DNA of 21,170 nucleotides from CAVVZJ01 sp963752755 (GCA_963752755.1 CAVVZJ010000020.1:1-21170), one strand, 5' to 3'. Counted from the first letter of the stretch, positions 1 to 9,893 are shown. Notes: generated from the letters alone by a model not told the origin. A program made the numbers and translations.

Positions 1-3000
1 GAGCCGGGGGTGGGGCGTAGCGCAATTGTAGACGACGTAGAGCCAGTACGTCGCCTGATTGCACGCCGCGACCACTCGTTCTCCGTCAACTCGATCTCCC
101 CCACGCCGGCTCGACCCTTCACCTCGATCCTCCCGCCTCGCCGCGCCTCGACAGGAGGTCGAATCCGGGGTGTCCTCCAGTCCCGCGGCGAGGGCCAGGC
201 CGGGCTAGAGACGTCCGGACGACGGCGCCGGCGGCCTCCTCGTAGGCGCGGGCGACGCGCATGGCGATGGCCTCCACCTCGGCGTCGTAGCCGCTTGGCC
301 TCGGGGTCCTCGGCGGGACGACCAGGGCGTGGGCGATGAACTCGACCTCGCCCGCCGCCATCAGCTCCGGCTCGCGCGAGGCCGTCAGCGCCGCTTCCCG
401 CCGCGCCGCCAGGCCTTCTGGCGGGCCTTGATCCGGGTCAGCTCCCCCTTGGCCCGCGGGTCGCCGGCCGCGCCTTCTCAGGCGGCTGCGCGCGGCGGCC
501 AGGTCGGCGTCCTGGTAGGTGTAGCCGCGGGCAAGGAACTCCAGCCGCTCGGGCAGGGTGGCCAGCAGCGCCTGGCGATGTGACTCGGCCAGGGGGCCGG
601 CGACTGCTCCGAGCATAGGCGCGGGCCGCCGCAGGCTGGCCGCCGCCGGCGCCAGGCCGGTCGGCCGCCGACGGCGGGCTCGGCGCCCTTGAGCAGGAGC
701 AGCCGCTCCACGGGGCAGGTCTCGATCGGCCCGCCTTCCTCCTGGCGCAAGCCCACCAGCCGGTACTCCAGTGTCCTCGACGTGCCAGCGCCGGCAGCTC
801 GGCTCGGCCTGCCGGCGGATGGTGAGGCGCGCCAGGTGGAAGAGGTACGGCCCGCTCGCCTGGGGATCGACGAAGACGCGCCCCCGCGAGCGTCCTCGTC
901 CAGACGAGCCAGACGGACCCGCAGCGCGTCGAAGAGCGGCTCGCCCGGGTGCAGGAAGATCGCCTTCTCGCCGCCCGCGGGCTTCTCGACGCTCAGCCGC
1001 TCCGTAGGTCGGCCGGGTAGGCCTCCAGGAGGGCCAGAGGGCGTCGAGCGCCCCCGCCGTGGGCGCGAAGGCGAAGAGGCCGTCCAGGTCGCCCTCGAGC
1101 CCAGGCCAAGCAGCGGCGCCGCGTTCGACGAAGCGGCGCACGTAGCCCGGGAGCAGCCGGCGCCGGCGCTCACGCTCCAGGTGGTCGCCCGCTCGGCGCG
1201 AGACGCCACGTCGCCGCCGTCGCCGTAGATGACCGCTCCCGGGCGGCGAGGGCCTCCACCTGCTCGCGCGTCAGCCTGCCCTCCAGCCTCGGCGGCGGCC
1301 TCGGCCTCCTCGTCGGTCAGCGTCTGCTCCAGGTAGTCCGGGATGACCTCCTCGAAGAGCCGGCCGACCACGTCGAAGACCTTGTCCGAACGCATCTCCC
1401 TCCGGATGCGCTCGAGCTTCTCCAGCAGCGTCTTGAGCACGCGCCCCTCGCGCGTCTTGCCGGCGACCAGGTTGATGATGACGACGGGGTCGTGCTTCTG
1501 CCCGTAGCGGTGGATGCGGCCCATCCGCTGCTCCAGCCGGGCCGGGTTCCAGGGGAATCGTAGTTGACCATCAGCCAGCAGAACTGGAGGTTGATGCCCT
1601 CGCCCGCGGCGTCGGTGCGACCAGGTAGGGCGCCGCCCTCGTCCGCCCGGCCTGCGGAAGATCTCGATCTGCTCCTCGCGCTCGCGGAAGTCCATGCCGC
1701 CGTGGATCTGGGCGACCTGCCCGTGAAGCCGAGCCCCTCCAGCCGGCGCACGAGGAAGTCGAGGGTGTCCCTGTGCTCGGTGAAGACGATGAGCTTCTCG
1801 CCCCGGTACTCGGGGTCGCGCAGGATCTCGCGCAGCTTCTCGAACTTGGACTCGTCCCCCCTGGCGTGGACCCGCCTGGCCAGGCCAGCAGCGCCTCGAC
1901 CGGTCGCGTTCGTCGTCGAGGTCGGCCAGCGAGATGCGAAGACGCCGCCCTGGGCCTCCTCTGCGCGCTCGTTCTCCTCCTTGCCCCCCTTGGCCTCCTC
2001 CTCGTCGGCCGTCTTCTCTTCCAACACGTCGCGCGAGTCGTCCAGCCGGCGCTGCGGCCGCCAGTGCCTCGGCGGTCACCTGCCCGCTCGATAGGTTCGA
2101 CCCATCGTGAGCTCTCGGCCCGGCGCTCGAGCGAGCGCAGCAGGGCGTAGGTCGAGGAGGCCAGGCGCCGCTGAAAGACGCTCATCGCCAGGCGCGCCGC
2201 CGAGCGGTTGAGGATCTTGGCGCGGTTGTAGTAGGTCTTGATGTAGGCCGTGGTCTCGTCGTAGAGGGTCTGCTCGCTGATCGCCCCCTGGGTGAGGTCG
2301 TAGCTGAGCGTGTCGGAGACGCGGCTCGGGTAGAGCGCTAGCCGTCGAAGCGGACCATCTCCTCCTTGGTGCGGCGGATGAAGTGGCGCCGGCGCGCGTC
2401 CTCGGGGTAGGCGTTGAAGGCGTCGAAGGTGGAGAGCGCCTCCGGCTCCAGCAGCCGCCAGAGGCTGTAGTAGGGGAAGTCCTTGCCCATGTGCGGCGTG
2501 GCGGTAAGCAGCAGCAGGTGCCTGCAGGCCCAGGCCAGCGCCCAGCGGCTCGTCGGCGCGCAGCCCGCCAGCGCCTCGGCCAGGCGGTAGCGGTCGGTCT
2601 TGCGAATGCTGAAGTCCGGCTCGCGGTCGGCCGAGAGCTTGTGGGCCTCGTCGAAGACCACCAGGTCGTAGGGCTCGACCTCCGGCTCCCGCAGCCGCCC
2701 GAAGGCGCGCTCGCCGGCGAGCGTATCGACGCTGACGATCGCCAGGTCGCCTTCGTCGCCCGCGAAGGGGTTGCCGGCCCGCAGTCCGCGCCGGTGACGA
2801 TGCGGAAGTCGAGGCCGAAGAGGTCGCGCAGCTCGCGCTCCCAGTTGCCGACCAGGCCGGCCGGCGGGACGATCAGCACGCGGCGGAGGAGGCGGCGGGC
2901 GAGCATCTCGCGGATGTAGAGGCCGGCCATGATCGTCTTGCCGGCGCCGGCTCGTCGGCCAGGAGGAAGCGCAGGCGCGGCTGGGGGAGCATCTGCTCGT

Positions 3001-3220
3001 AGACGGCGATGCGCTGGTGGGGCAGCGGGTCGATGAGGGAGATCTCGGTGGCGAAGGCGGGGTTGAAGAGGTGCCCGTAGGCGAGGCGCTCGGCCTCGAC
3101 GACGACCCGGACGACCTCGGGCTCGGCGGCGAAATCCAGGGTCGGCGCCGATCCGGGCGGCCCCGCGTCGGAGCCCTCGATCCGGGCTCCGCTCGCGGTC
3201 GCGGCGGCGGTGTCTTCCAC
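1..3220 (-). pseudogene. SNF2-family helicase with C-terminal DUF3883 domain (DrmD-like), partial and multiply frameshifted
   Basis: Predicted ATP-dependent DNA translocase. Reading the minus strand across frames gives the helicase motifs in order: LLADE followed by Walker A GAGKT (about 2930-2955), LVVFDEAH (2640-2670), LLLTATPHMG (2490-2520), a long acidic/Lys-rich insert (1950-2030), LIVFTEHRDTLDFL (about 1760-1800), and motif VI QRMGRIHRYGQ (about 1500-1535). The C-terminus reads PGFDLLSRRG, then RIEVKGRAGVGEIELTENEW and YWLYVVYN (1-170), the usual core of DUF3883. The gene continues past the left edge. I prefer GTG 3220 because GGAGGGGAG lies 6 nt upstream; GTG 3250 is an alternative. 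SNF2-DUF3883 proteins occur in defence loci, and DISARM DrmD is the closest match I recall, but no DISARM partner is visible. At least ten frame changes are needed (for example near 2950, 2783, 2338, 2040, 1722, 1650, 1560), either decay or poor consensus. Confidence 0.85.
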
Positions 3221-3383
3221 GAAGCACTCCCCTCCGGGCGCAAGGGGCACGACGCCTCGATCGGCATCGACACAACATCTTTTGTGGCTGAGGGGCCTAG
3301 TCTACGGGAAGCGGGGCCGTGAGGAAAGGGTGTTCAGTCTGGATGTCGGCATGGAAGGCTGAACCACGGGTCCGGCCTTCGGG

Positions 3384-3530
3384 GTGAGTGGAACGACCGG
3401 CGGCAGGTCCCGAATTTGCCCGATCTGGTGCCGAAGAAGAAACGCCGGCTGCTCAAGCTCCCTGATCCTCAAGACAACCTCGGGCCGTTACTGCGAACTC
3501 CCACCGACCACTACGACCCGCCATGGCGAT
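3384..3530 (+). other. Coding-like tract upstream of the DUF72 gene
   Basis: The 300 bases between the helicase start and the DUF72 gene are not plainly empty. One plus-strand frame stays open across this stretch and reads with good third-position GC, including VPKKKRRLLKLPDP and RTPTDHYDPPWR, ending against the DUF72 ATG. It could be the tail of a lost upstream gene, or an N-terminal extension of DUF72 in another frame. No family is recognised and no start codon with a ribosome site was found. The rest of 3221-3383 shows nothing I can support. Confidence 0.25.
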
Positions 3531-4253
3531 CCACATCGGCACCTCCGGCTGGAGCTACGACCACTGGGAGGGGATCGTCTACCCGCCCGGCACCCCCAGC
3601 CTTCCCCGCCTGGACGCCTACGCCCGGCGGTTCGTCACCGTCGAGGTCAACAACACGTTCTACCGCTGGCCCAAACCCGAGGTCTTCGCCACCTGGCGCA
3701 ACCGCGCCCCCGACGGCTTCCTCTTCAGCGCCAAGGCATCGCGCGGCCTGACCCAGTTCCGCAAGCTCAACGATCCGGCCCCCTGGCTGGAGCGGATGGA
3801 CGCCGGATTGCGGCAACTGGGCGACAAGATGGGCGTGCTGGTCCTGCAACTGCCGCCCCACTTTCCGTTTCAACCCGGAGCGACTGGCGGCGTTCCTGGA
3901 GGTCGCGCACCTCTTGGCCCCGGCTGGCGATCGAGTTCCGCCACCCGAGTTGGCACCGCGAGGAGACCTTTGCGTTGCCGGAGCGGCGGGGCGTGGCCTA
4001 CTGCGTCATGAGCGGGGCGAACATAGTGTGCGTGCTCCGGGCCACCGCCCCGTTCGTCTACGTCCGGCTGCACGGCCCCGACCCGGGCCGGCTCTACGGC
4101 GGCTCCTACTCCGAGGCCGACCTCCGCTAGTGGGCCGACCGGATTCGCGAGTGGGCGGCCCAGGGCCGGGACGTGTACGCCTACTTCAACAACGACGGCC
4201 ACGGACACGCGGTCCGCAACGCCGAGTCGCTCCGCGCCCTTCTGTCCGGCTGA
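3523..4253 (+). pseudogene. DUF72 domain (YecE-like) protein, two frameshifts and one in-frame stop
   Basis: DUF72 proteins form a TIM-barrel-like fold of unknown biochemical role, usually about 240-300 residues. The start MAIHIGTSGWSYDHWEG is the family's hallmark N-terminus, followed by FVTVEVNNTFYRWP, the FSAKASRGLTQFRKL segment, LGVLVLQLPPHF-like text, LAIEFRHPSWH, VYVRLHGPD and the terminal YAYFNNDGHGHAVRNAESL. The reconstructed length of about 243 codons is normal. Frame changes are needed near 3866 and 3925. A TAG at 4128-4130 sits where the family normally continues, immediately before a Trp codon. All family landmarks survive, so the protein was recently intact or is intact in the real genome. 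ATG 3523 is chosen because the conserved IHIGTSGWSY begins directly after it. Confidence 0.85.
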
Positions 4254-4410
4254 GTCGGGACGTGGGCGATCTACCGCCAGACCGTGTTTGGCTTCCGAAA
4301 ACTAAAGAATTCGGGGTTAAAAAGCTGCGACGGGTCCCCTCCGGCGGGGGGGTGGAACGGCCTCCGGGACGGCGATCGAGGTTCCCCGATGAGGAAGTCC
4401 TGGGCACCGA

Positions 4411-4431
4411 GGGTGGCGAAATTCGCCACCC
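4411..4431. repeat. 21-bp perfect palindrome upstream of the HEXXH gene
   Basis: GGGTGGCGAA and TTCGCCACCC are 10-bp perfect arms around a single central A. The site lies in the 249-bp gap between the DUF72 gene and the start of the HEXXH protein, about 70 bp before that start. It could be an operator for a dimeric repressor, or a stem-loop; no run of T follows directly on either strand. The remainder of 4254-4502 shows nothing else I can support. Confidence 0.45.
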
Positions 4432-4502
4432 CGGCGGTTGCCGTTTTCTGCCCCTCGGAGAGGCAATGGGCCGGTTCTTCGCACGGCGGGCATACATACG
4501 GC

Positions 4503-5094
4503 ATGGGCAACCGAGCACGCGCCAACGAACGTCGGCATACCACCTCCGGGACCAGGCGACTTCCGATGACCCGGAGAGATCGCCCTCCACGAGGCCGCCC
4601 ACGCGGTCGTGGCCTGGGCGACCGGGATTCGGGTTCTCGGCCTGACGATGGTCTCCGACGCGGAGTACTACCGCTTCGCCCGCCGGTCCCGCCCCGGGAC
4701 CTCGTGGGGGCGGACATACTTCCCCGGCCCGCCCGCCTCGATCTCTCAGGGCCGTCATCGCCGAAGCCTCGCCGATCGCGAAGCGATGGTCAGCCTTGCC
4801 GGTGACCTCGCCGTGAGATTGTACAGGGGTACGCCGCTGCTGAAGGAACCGACCGACTCCGACCTCGATGCGGTCGTCCACGCCGCCGCCCTGGCAATCG
4901 CCGCAGGCGAAGACGCCGAAGCCCACTTGCAGACGCTCATATCCAAGACGGTCCTCCTCCTGAGCGTCCACTGGGACCGGCTCCTGGCCCTGTCCGACGC
5001 CCTGTTGGACAAACGGAGGCTGACCGGCGCCCAGATCGTGGACTTGCTCCGGAACCCACGATCGTCGCCCGTGAAGGCTTCCAGCCGTGGGTAA
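4503..5094 (+). CDS. HEXXH metalloprotease-like protein resembling a stand-alone peptidase M41 domain (one frameshift)
   Basis: Predicted zinc protease-like protein. The segment IALHEAAHAVVAWATG carries an HEXXH zinc motif in the same context as the HEAGHA of FtsH. Downstream, DREAMVSLAGDLAVRLYRG corresponds to the M41 segment around its AGRAAE-like turn, and PTDSDLDAV offers an Asp where FtsH has its third zinc ligand. The helical tail includes LLLSVHWDRLLALSDALLDKRRLTGAQIVDLL, again M41-like. There is no AAA+ domain, and the reconstructed protein is only about 197 residues. ATG 4503 opens a frame (MGNRARANERRHTTSG) that needs one shift near 4575 to join the HEXXH frame; an ATG at 4566 would give a shorter MTR start. 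Function is inferred from motif layout only. It sits about 175 bp upstream of the ParB-methyltransferase pair on the same strand. Confidence 0.6.
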
Positions 5095-5268
5095 TTCCGC
5101 CATGGCTCAAGGGGGGGCGAAGATGGATCACCCTGGATTCCTGCCATCAACGCCCCGGGGCGATCCCGTCGGTGACTTCTGGCCACGCTCCGGGCGCCTG
5201 CTTATCTGGCCGTCCTATGATGGATTGACACCGGAGCGGTCCCGACCCTCGTACCCCGGAGCCCCGCC

Positions 5269-6533
5269 GTGAGCCCGCCCGAACTGCCGCCGATCGACGC
5301 CGGGTTCGAGAGCCCAACTTCAAGCAGACATCCAGGAGCGGGGCATCCTGGTACCGGTCATCGTCACGCCCGACGGTGAGGTCCTCGACGGCAGAATCCG
5401 CATGGAGATCGCCCGCGAGATCGGCCTGGACTTCATACCCAAGATCGTCGTCGGCAAGCTCTCCGAGGCCGAGCGGGAGGACCTGCGGCTCCGGGTCAAC
5501 GTGTACCGGAGGCACCTCAGCCAGGCCCAGATGCGCGAACTGATCGCCTGGGAATTGAGAAGGGACCAACACGCCTCGGATAACGTGATCGCCGGGCGGA
5601 CCGGGGTGGACCACAAGACGGTCGGGGGCCGTCCGGCGGCGGCTGGAGTCAGATGGGGAAATTCCCAACTGGAGGTCCGCAACGACGCGGACGGCAAGCG
5701 ATACCCCGCCCGCAAGCCGGTCGTGTACACCTCGGGCGAGGCCCAGGCCCGGGAGGTCGCCCGCCTCCTGGAGGAACTCGGCGACGACGCTCCGGACGAG
5801 CCGATCAACGTCCGGGACCTGCGTACCCTGAAGTGGCAGAAGGAACGAGAGGCTCGGATCAGCCAGGCGAAGGGCTCGACGAGGCTCGGGGACGATTTCC
5901 TGATCTGGGCCTGCGACCTCCGCAAGCTCGGGGAGCGGATCGCCCCGGGTACCGCCGACCTGATCCTCACCGACCCGCCGTGGGAGGCGAAGCTCGGCCC
6001 CGAGTTGGCCCAGGCCGCAGTCCGGCTCCTGAAGCCCGACGGGATTCTGGCCTGCTCCACCGGGGTCTACTACATGCCGTACTTCCTCGGTCACTTCCAG
6101 CAGGCCGGATTGCGGTACGAGTGGACGGTGGCCGAGGTCCACAGGTTCCGGGCGATCCGCAACGCCGGTCAGGTCAAGAACCAGTGGACGCCGGTCCTGG
6201 TCCTCCGCAACGGGCACGCGGGGCGGCTGCGGCTCAACGGGGTCCTGGAGGACGTGTTCCGCTCGGAGGAGTGCGACAAGAGCCTGCACGCCTGGCAACA
6301 GGACGTACGGACCGCGGTGGCCCTGATCCGGTCCCTCTGCCTGCCCGGGGGCTGGTGGTGGACCTCTGCCTGGGCTCGGGCAGCACCGCCGTCGCCACGG
6401 CCCTGGCCGGAGAGAACCGCCGCTTCGCCGGCTGCGAGATCGACCCGAAGCTGGTCGGCTGGCGAAGGCCCGGGTCGCCGAGGCCATCGCCGGGCGGGAG
6501 GAAGGGGCGGAACTGGAACTGGCGACGGTCTGA
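5269..6533 (+). CDS. ParB/Srx-like nuclease domain fused to N4/N6 DNA methyltransferase, copy 1 (frameshifted)
   Basis: The N-terminal part is ParB-like: LQADIQERGILVPVIVTPDG, then EVLDGRIRMEIAREIGLDFIP, then an HTH-like segment DNVIAGRTGVDHKTV. The C-terminal half is a permuted amino-methyltransferase with catalytic DLILTDPPWEAK (about 5958-5990), LLKPDGILAC, and at the end the SAM-binding VDLCLGSGSTAVATALAGENRRFAGCEID. Motif order IV then I is typical of the N6_N4_Mtase family. Such fusions are known from phages and integrative elements, where they modify DNA at short sites. GTG 5269 is the likely start; shifts are needed near 5312, 6348 and 6458 to reach the TGA at 6531-6533. Length is about 421 codons. 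It is followed after 77 bp by a paralogue. The recognition site cannot be read from the sequence. Confidence 0.8.
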
Positions 6534-6610
6534 GCGTGCATCGGCTACCCCTGGTACGACCCGTCCCACGTCCTATGTTGGGAATGGACACCGAACCAGG
6601 AGCCGACCCC

Positions 6611-7794
6611 ATGAAGTTGACCGAGGCCCCGGTCCTGCCGCCGTTGCCGGCCCAGGAGTACGAACAACTACGCGATCGATCCGCGACCGGGGCGTCCTCC
6701 AGCCCTTGTTGATCACCGCCAATCACGTCCTGATCGACGGGCACGAGCGCTGGAAAGCGATCCGAGAACTCGGCCTGACCAGGTATCCCCTCCGGGTCCT
6801 GGGCAACCTCTCCGACACAGAGCGCAAGGAACTGGCGATCCGGCTGAACGTCGAACGTCGCCATCTTTCCCGGGCCGAGCGGCAGCGGCTCCTGGAGATG
6901 GTCCTGACCGAGGCCCCGGACAGGTCCACCCGCGAGGTGGCCGACCTGTTCCGGGTCAACCAGAGCACGGTCAGCCGTACCCGCCAGAAGCTCCGTACAG
7001 GTGATGCAAACGCATCACCTCTCGTGGTCAGCGGGCGGGACGGCAAGACGTATCACTACCCGGCCACGAGCGTCGAGAACCCGAACGTGGCCCGGATCGC
7101 CGGGCGGCTGCTGGCCGAACTGGGCGACGACGCCCCGGAGGGCGGGGCTTCGCTCCGGACGCTCAACAAGAAACGCTTCGAGTTGGAACGACAAGAACTC
7201 CTGGGCCGGACCGCCCCGCGCTGCCTGGCGACTTCAGGATTCACGCCCTCGACTTCCGCAAGCTGGGCAGCCGGGTCGCCCCCGAGTCGGTCCGGTTGGT
7301 GGTCTCGGACCCGCCCTGGCTGGGAGAGTACGAAGGGTTGCGGGTTCCCTTCGCCGAGACGGTCTATCGCATCCTCAAGCCGGGCGGGTTCGCCTGTGTG
7401 TACTGCGGGCACTTCCACCTCAAGGAGTTCCTGGACGTGCTCTGCGGGGCGGGGCTGACGTACCGCTGGCTGATTGCCTGTACCAATGAGGACAGTATGG
7501 GCGCGGTCCGCTCCGGCGGCTCGATCCTGACCCTCTGGCGGCCCGTCCTGCTGTTCCAGAAGCCCGGAGGGCGAACGAAGGCACCGAGAATCCTCCGCGA
7601 TCTGATCGAGTCGGGTGCGCGGGAGAAGTCCAGCCACCCCTGGCAGCAGCCGATCGAGGAGGCGGTTCAGTTCGTCAAGACTCTCTCCGAACCGGGCGAC
7701 CTGATCGCCGACCTCTTCGTCAGCTCCGGGACGGTACCGGCGGCGGTGGCGACGGTCGGCGAGGGCCGTCGCTGCCGGCCCGGGTCATTCGTAG
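6611..7794 (+). CDS. ParB-like domain fused to DNA methyltransferase, copy 2 (frameshifted, 3' end uncertain)
   Basis: This is a second fusion with the same plan as its upstream neighbour. Its ParB part reads SIRDRGVLQPLLITANHVLI then DGHERWKAIRELGLTRYPLRV, followed by LNVERRHLSRAERQRLLEMV and a clear HTH (STREVADLFRVNQSTVSR). The methyltransferase part has RLVVSDPPWLGEY (about 7292-7330), RILKPGGFACVYCGHF, SSHPWQQPIEEAVQFVKTL, and motif I as LIADLFVSSGTVPAAVA. Frame changes are needed near 6672 and 7230. After GEGRR (about 7775) the expected FVGCEVDP tail is missing and the frame runs into the end of the converging Bles03-like gene. I place the end at a TAG at 7792-7794, which needs another shift. 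The C-terminus may be truncated. ATG 6611 follows the first copy by 77 bp, so co-transcription is likely. Confidence 0.75.
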
Positions 7795-8273
7795 TAGAGG
7801 CTGATCCGCGTGTGGCCATCGACCTGATACCTTCCCTCCCGGGTCGCCTGATCGGTCTTGTAGGGGATCGGCCCGGTGAACCCGAGGTCCCGGAGGGCCT
7901 GGCGGACGCGCAGGACATCCTCCCGATCGGCGGCATCGTAGGTGTAGATGCAGATGACCTTGGTATTCGGGTCGATCGCATTGGGATTGGACAGTCCGGT
8001 CGCCGCCTTGCAGGAGTTGCCGAGCAGCCCCTCCTGGGTGGCCTGCTTGATCTTCGCCCATGCGTCGTCCAGTTCGTCCAGGGGGACGAAGATCAGCCAC
8101 TTGCCGGATCGCTCCGCAGACGGGACGCGGTTCTTGCGGGCCGTCGCCGAGACCCAGTATTTGTCCCGAATCTGGGACGGGGGCTGCGGTGGTCGCGGCG
8201 GTCGTCGGGGCTTCTTGGCCCTCTTGGCCGCTCGATAGGCGGCGTATTCGTCGAAGTCGGGTATGGGCTCCAT
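7785..8273 (-). CDS. Bles03 / DUF1917 (putative phosphothreonine lyase domain) family protein
   Basis: Intact gene of about 162 residues. The body reads DKYWVSATARKNRVPSAERS, then GKWLIFVPLDELDDAWAKIK, ATQEGLLGNSCKAATG, DPNTKVICIYTYDAADREDV, LRVRQALRDLGFTGPIPYKT and ends GRYQVDGHTRISLYYE. I recognise this as the Bles03/DUF1917 family, also annotated as putative phosphothreonine lyase domain proteins; the biochemical role is not established to my knowledge. The N-terminus is a charged, Pro-rich tail (about residues 10-35). ATG 8273 is chosen over upstream codons because AGGAGG lies about 7 nt before it on the minus strand. It is the last gene of a minus-strand run beginning with the Rep-like gene, separated by 84 bp from the small gene upstream. 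Its 3' end overlaps or abuts the converging methyltransferase gene. Confidence 0.8.
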   Translation of the reverse strand: MEPIPDFDEYAAYRAAKRAKKPRRPPRPPQPPSQIRDKYWVSATARKNRVPSAERSGKWLIFVPLDELDDAWAKIKQATQEGLLGNSCKAATGLSNPNAIDPNTKVICIYTYDAADREDVLRVRQALRDLGFTGPIPYKTDQATREGRYQVDGHTRISLYYE

Positions 8274-8357
8274 GGGCTGTCCTCCTGCTGGTCCGGTGTG
8301 GGGCACTTCCACGAGGCGAGGCTCGTCTCGAAGGTGTCATGGGCTCGTTCGGCTGGT

Positions 8358-8688
8358 TCAAGCGGCCTCCTGGAGGTCCCAGGCACGATGCCGGCTCTTG
8401 TTGCCCGCCAGACTCGACTTCTTCCACAGCCTTGGCCGGGTGCAACCCTCGATCGCCATCCGGTAGAGGGGTTCGGGGAGAGAAAGGAGCAGTTGCCAGG
8501 GTGGTTGCATTTCCTGGTCATTCTCCACTTCCCACGTTGATGGGTAGGGGAAGAGGAGAGAGATAGACCGGCTCCCTGCCTCCTTCTCCGTGGAAGCCTG
8601 CTCGATCCTGCGGTACAACGACCTCTTCCGGGGTGACGCTATCTGGGGGAGGCGAGGGGGCTTCAGCCCCCGCAGCTTCCCCCAGCAT
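8358..8688 (-). CDS. Small hypothetical protein between Rep-like and Bles03-like genes (one frameshift)
   Basis: The stretch between the Rep-like stop and the Bles03-like gene is coding-like on the minus strand. A first frame opens at ATG 8688, overlapping the end of the Rep-like gene, with MLGEAAGAEAPSPPPDSVTP. A second frame with strong third-position GC runs RIEQASTEKEAGSRSISLLF, WEVENDQEMQPPWQLLLSLP, EPLYRMAIEGCTRPRLWKKS and ends HRAWDLQEAA before a TGA at 8358-8360. One shift near 8600-8625 would join them into about 110 residues. No family is recognised. An alternative is that only the second part is real, starting at an internal TTG or ATG. Confidence 0.4.
8656..8671 (-). terminator. 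Hairpin with the Rep-like stop codon in its loop
   Basis: GGGGGC (8656-8661) and GCCCCC (8666-8671) pair perfectly around a 4-nt loop. On the minus strand the loop holds the TGA that ends the Rep-like gene. No U tract follows, so it may act as an attenuator or an mRNA 3' end rather than a strict intrinsic terminator. Confidence 0.35.
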
Positions 8689-9893
8689 GGTAGTTGTCCG
8701 CAAGGACAGTGCTTCCCACTCGCGGATGGATCTGCTCGATCATGTCCACCAGTTCGGGCGCCAGGGAGAAGCAGCAGGCCCGGCCCTTCTCGCCCTCGGT
8801 GCCGATGACGTAGAGGTCCCGGTGCCAGACCAGCAGCCCGGCGGCGGTGAGGTGGTTGCGGATGGCCGCGAACCGGTGGTGGTCCCAGGCGCGGTGGACG
8901 CCGGTCAGTTCCCGGTTCTTGTACAACGGGTCCCACAGTCGCCTTGTACCGGGCGATCGGCTGGGCGTGGTTCTCCAGCGGGTTCCTGTGGGCGAAATAC
9001 AGCAGGAGCAGGCTCATGGCGCCGTCTTCCGTTGTGACCTTGACCTGGGTCTTGGTCGTGACCTTATCCTGGAACAGGCCGGCCGCCAGCAATCGCAGCG
9101 GCGGCAAGGTCGCCAGGTCCGAGGGCGTGATGGGGTGGCCCTGGATGGACCCGAGGACCTCCATCGGCCTGGTCTCGGGCTTTTTACCGGTAAATCCCGG
9201 ACCCGGGCCGCCAGTTGCCGGATGGTGTGGAGATCGAGGACGGCGATGTTGTCCCATTCGTCGAGCCGGTCCGGCAGGGTACGGGGCAGCTTCAGGAGGG
9301 CGCCGCAGGTGATGTCCCGGACCTCGCCCGTTGCGGCACCCCAATTCACGGTGGCGGGGTAGCCCTTGATCTCGACCTGCTTGAGCTTGCTGTCCGGGTG
9401 CTCGGCGAGCCAGCGGGCCGTGAATCCGCGAGCCCAACGGTCGAGCAAGGGTCGGATTTGGTCCCGCCCCTCGATCGGGGTTCCGGACCAGGAAGTACCC
9501 GTGGCCGCCGACGCCGGAGGTGGACGGTTCGCAGAAGAGACGCTCGTCGGTATCCGCCGTGAACTCCCGCTCGATGGCCTTGAGGATGTCCTGGGCCTCC
9601 TGGGGATCGGCGCCGGGCCGCATGTCCACGTCGGCGGCCAGCCACCAGTACTCGGCGATCTCGGAGGAGCAGCCGAACAGGGTGGCGTTGCGGTCGAAAT
9701 GATCGAAGATCATCTCGTTCCGCCACAGGCCGGGGAAGTGGCCGTGATGGCGGCGGTGGGAGAGGACCCGGGCCTTGTGGTCCTTGCGACGGGTACACTT
9801 CTCCGTGGGGGTTGAGAAGCCGTAATCCCAGGAGCAGAGCAGTTTGTTGAGGATCGCGGCGGCTTTCTTCTGATTTTTCGACGATGAGTCCAC
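8663..9893 (-). CDS. Primase/Rep-like replication protein with an AEP-like motif set (frameshifted)
   Basis: About 410 codons reconstructed. Near residues 80-91 it reads AEYWWLAADVDM, an Asp-x-Asp on a hydrophobic strand as in archaeo-eukaryotic primases. About 35 residues later FCEPSTSGVGGHGYFLV resembles the small-residue/His motif. VEIKGYPATVNW and ITCGALLKLPRTLP then resemble the third catalytic region. The C-terminal part, AWDHHRFAAIRNHLTAAGLL, looks like a winged helix, as in plasmid replication proteins. The assignment rests on motif spacing and is moderate. Shifts are needed near 9480, 9185 and 8940. GTG 9893 is favoured because it overlaps by one base the stop of a 21-residue leader ORF (TAGTG), suggesting translational coupling. 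It heads a minus-strand run with the small and Bles03-like genes. Confidence 0.55.

Noticed and set aside
4128..4130. Recoded TAG in the DUF72 gene
   Set aside because: The same gene has two frameshifts, other genes here use TAG as a normal stop, and no suppressor or selenocysteine-type element is visible.
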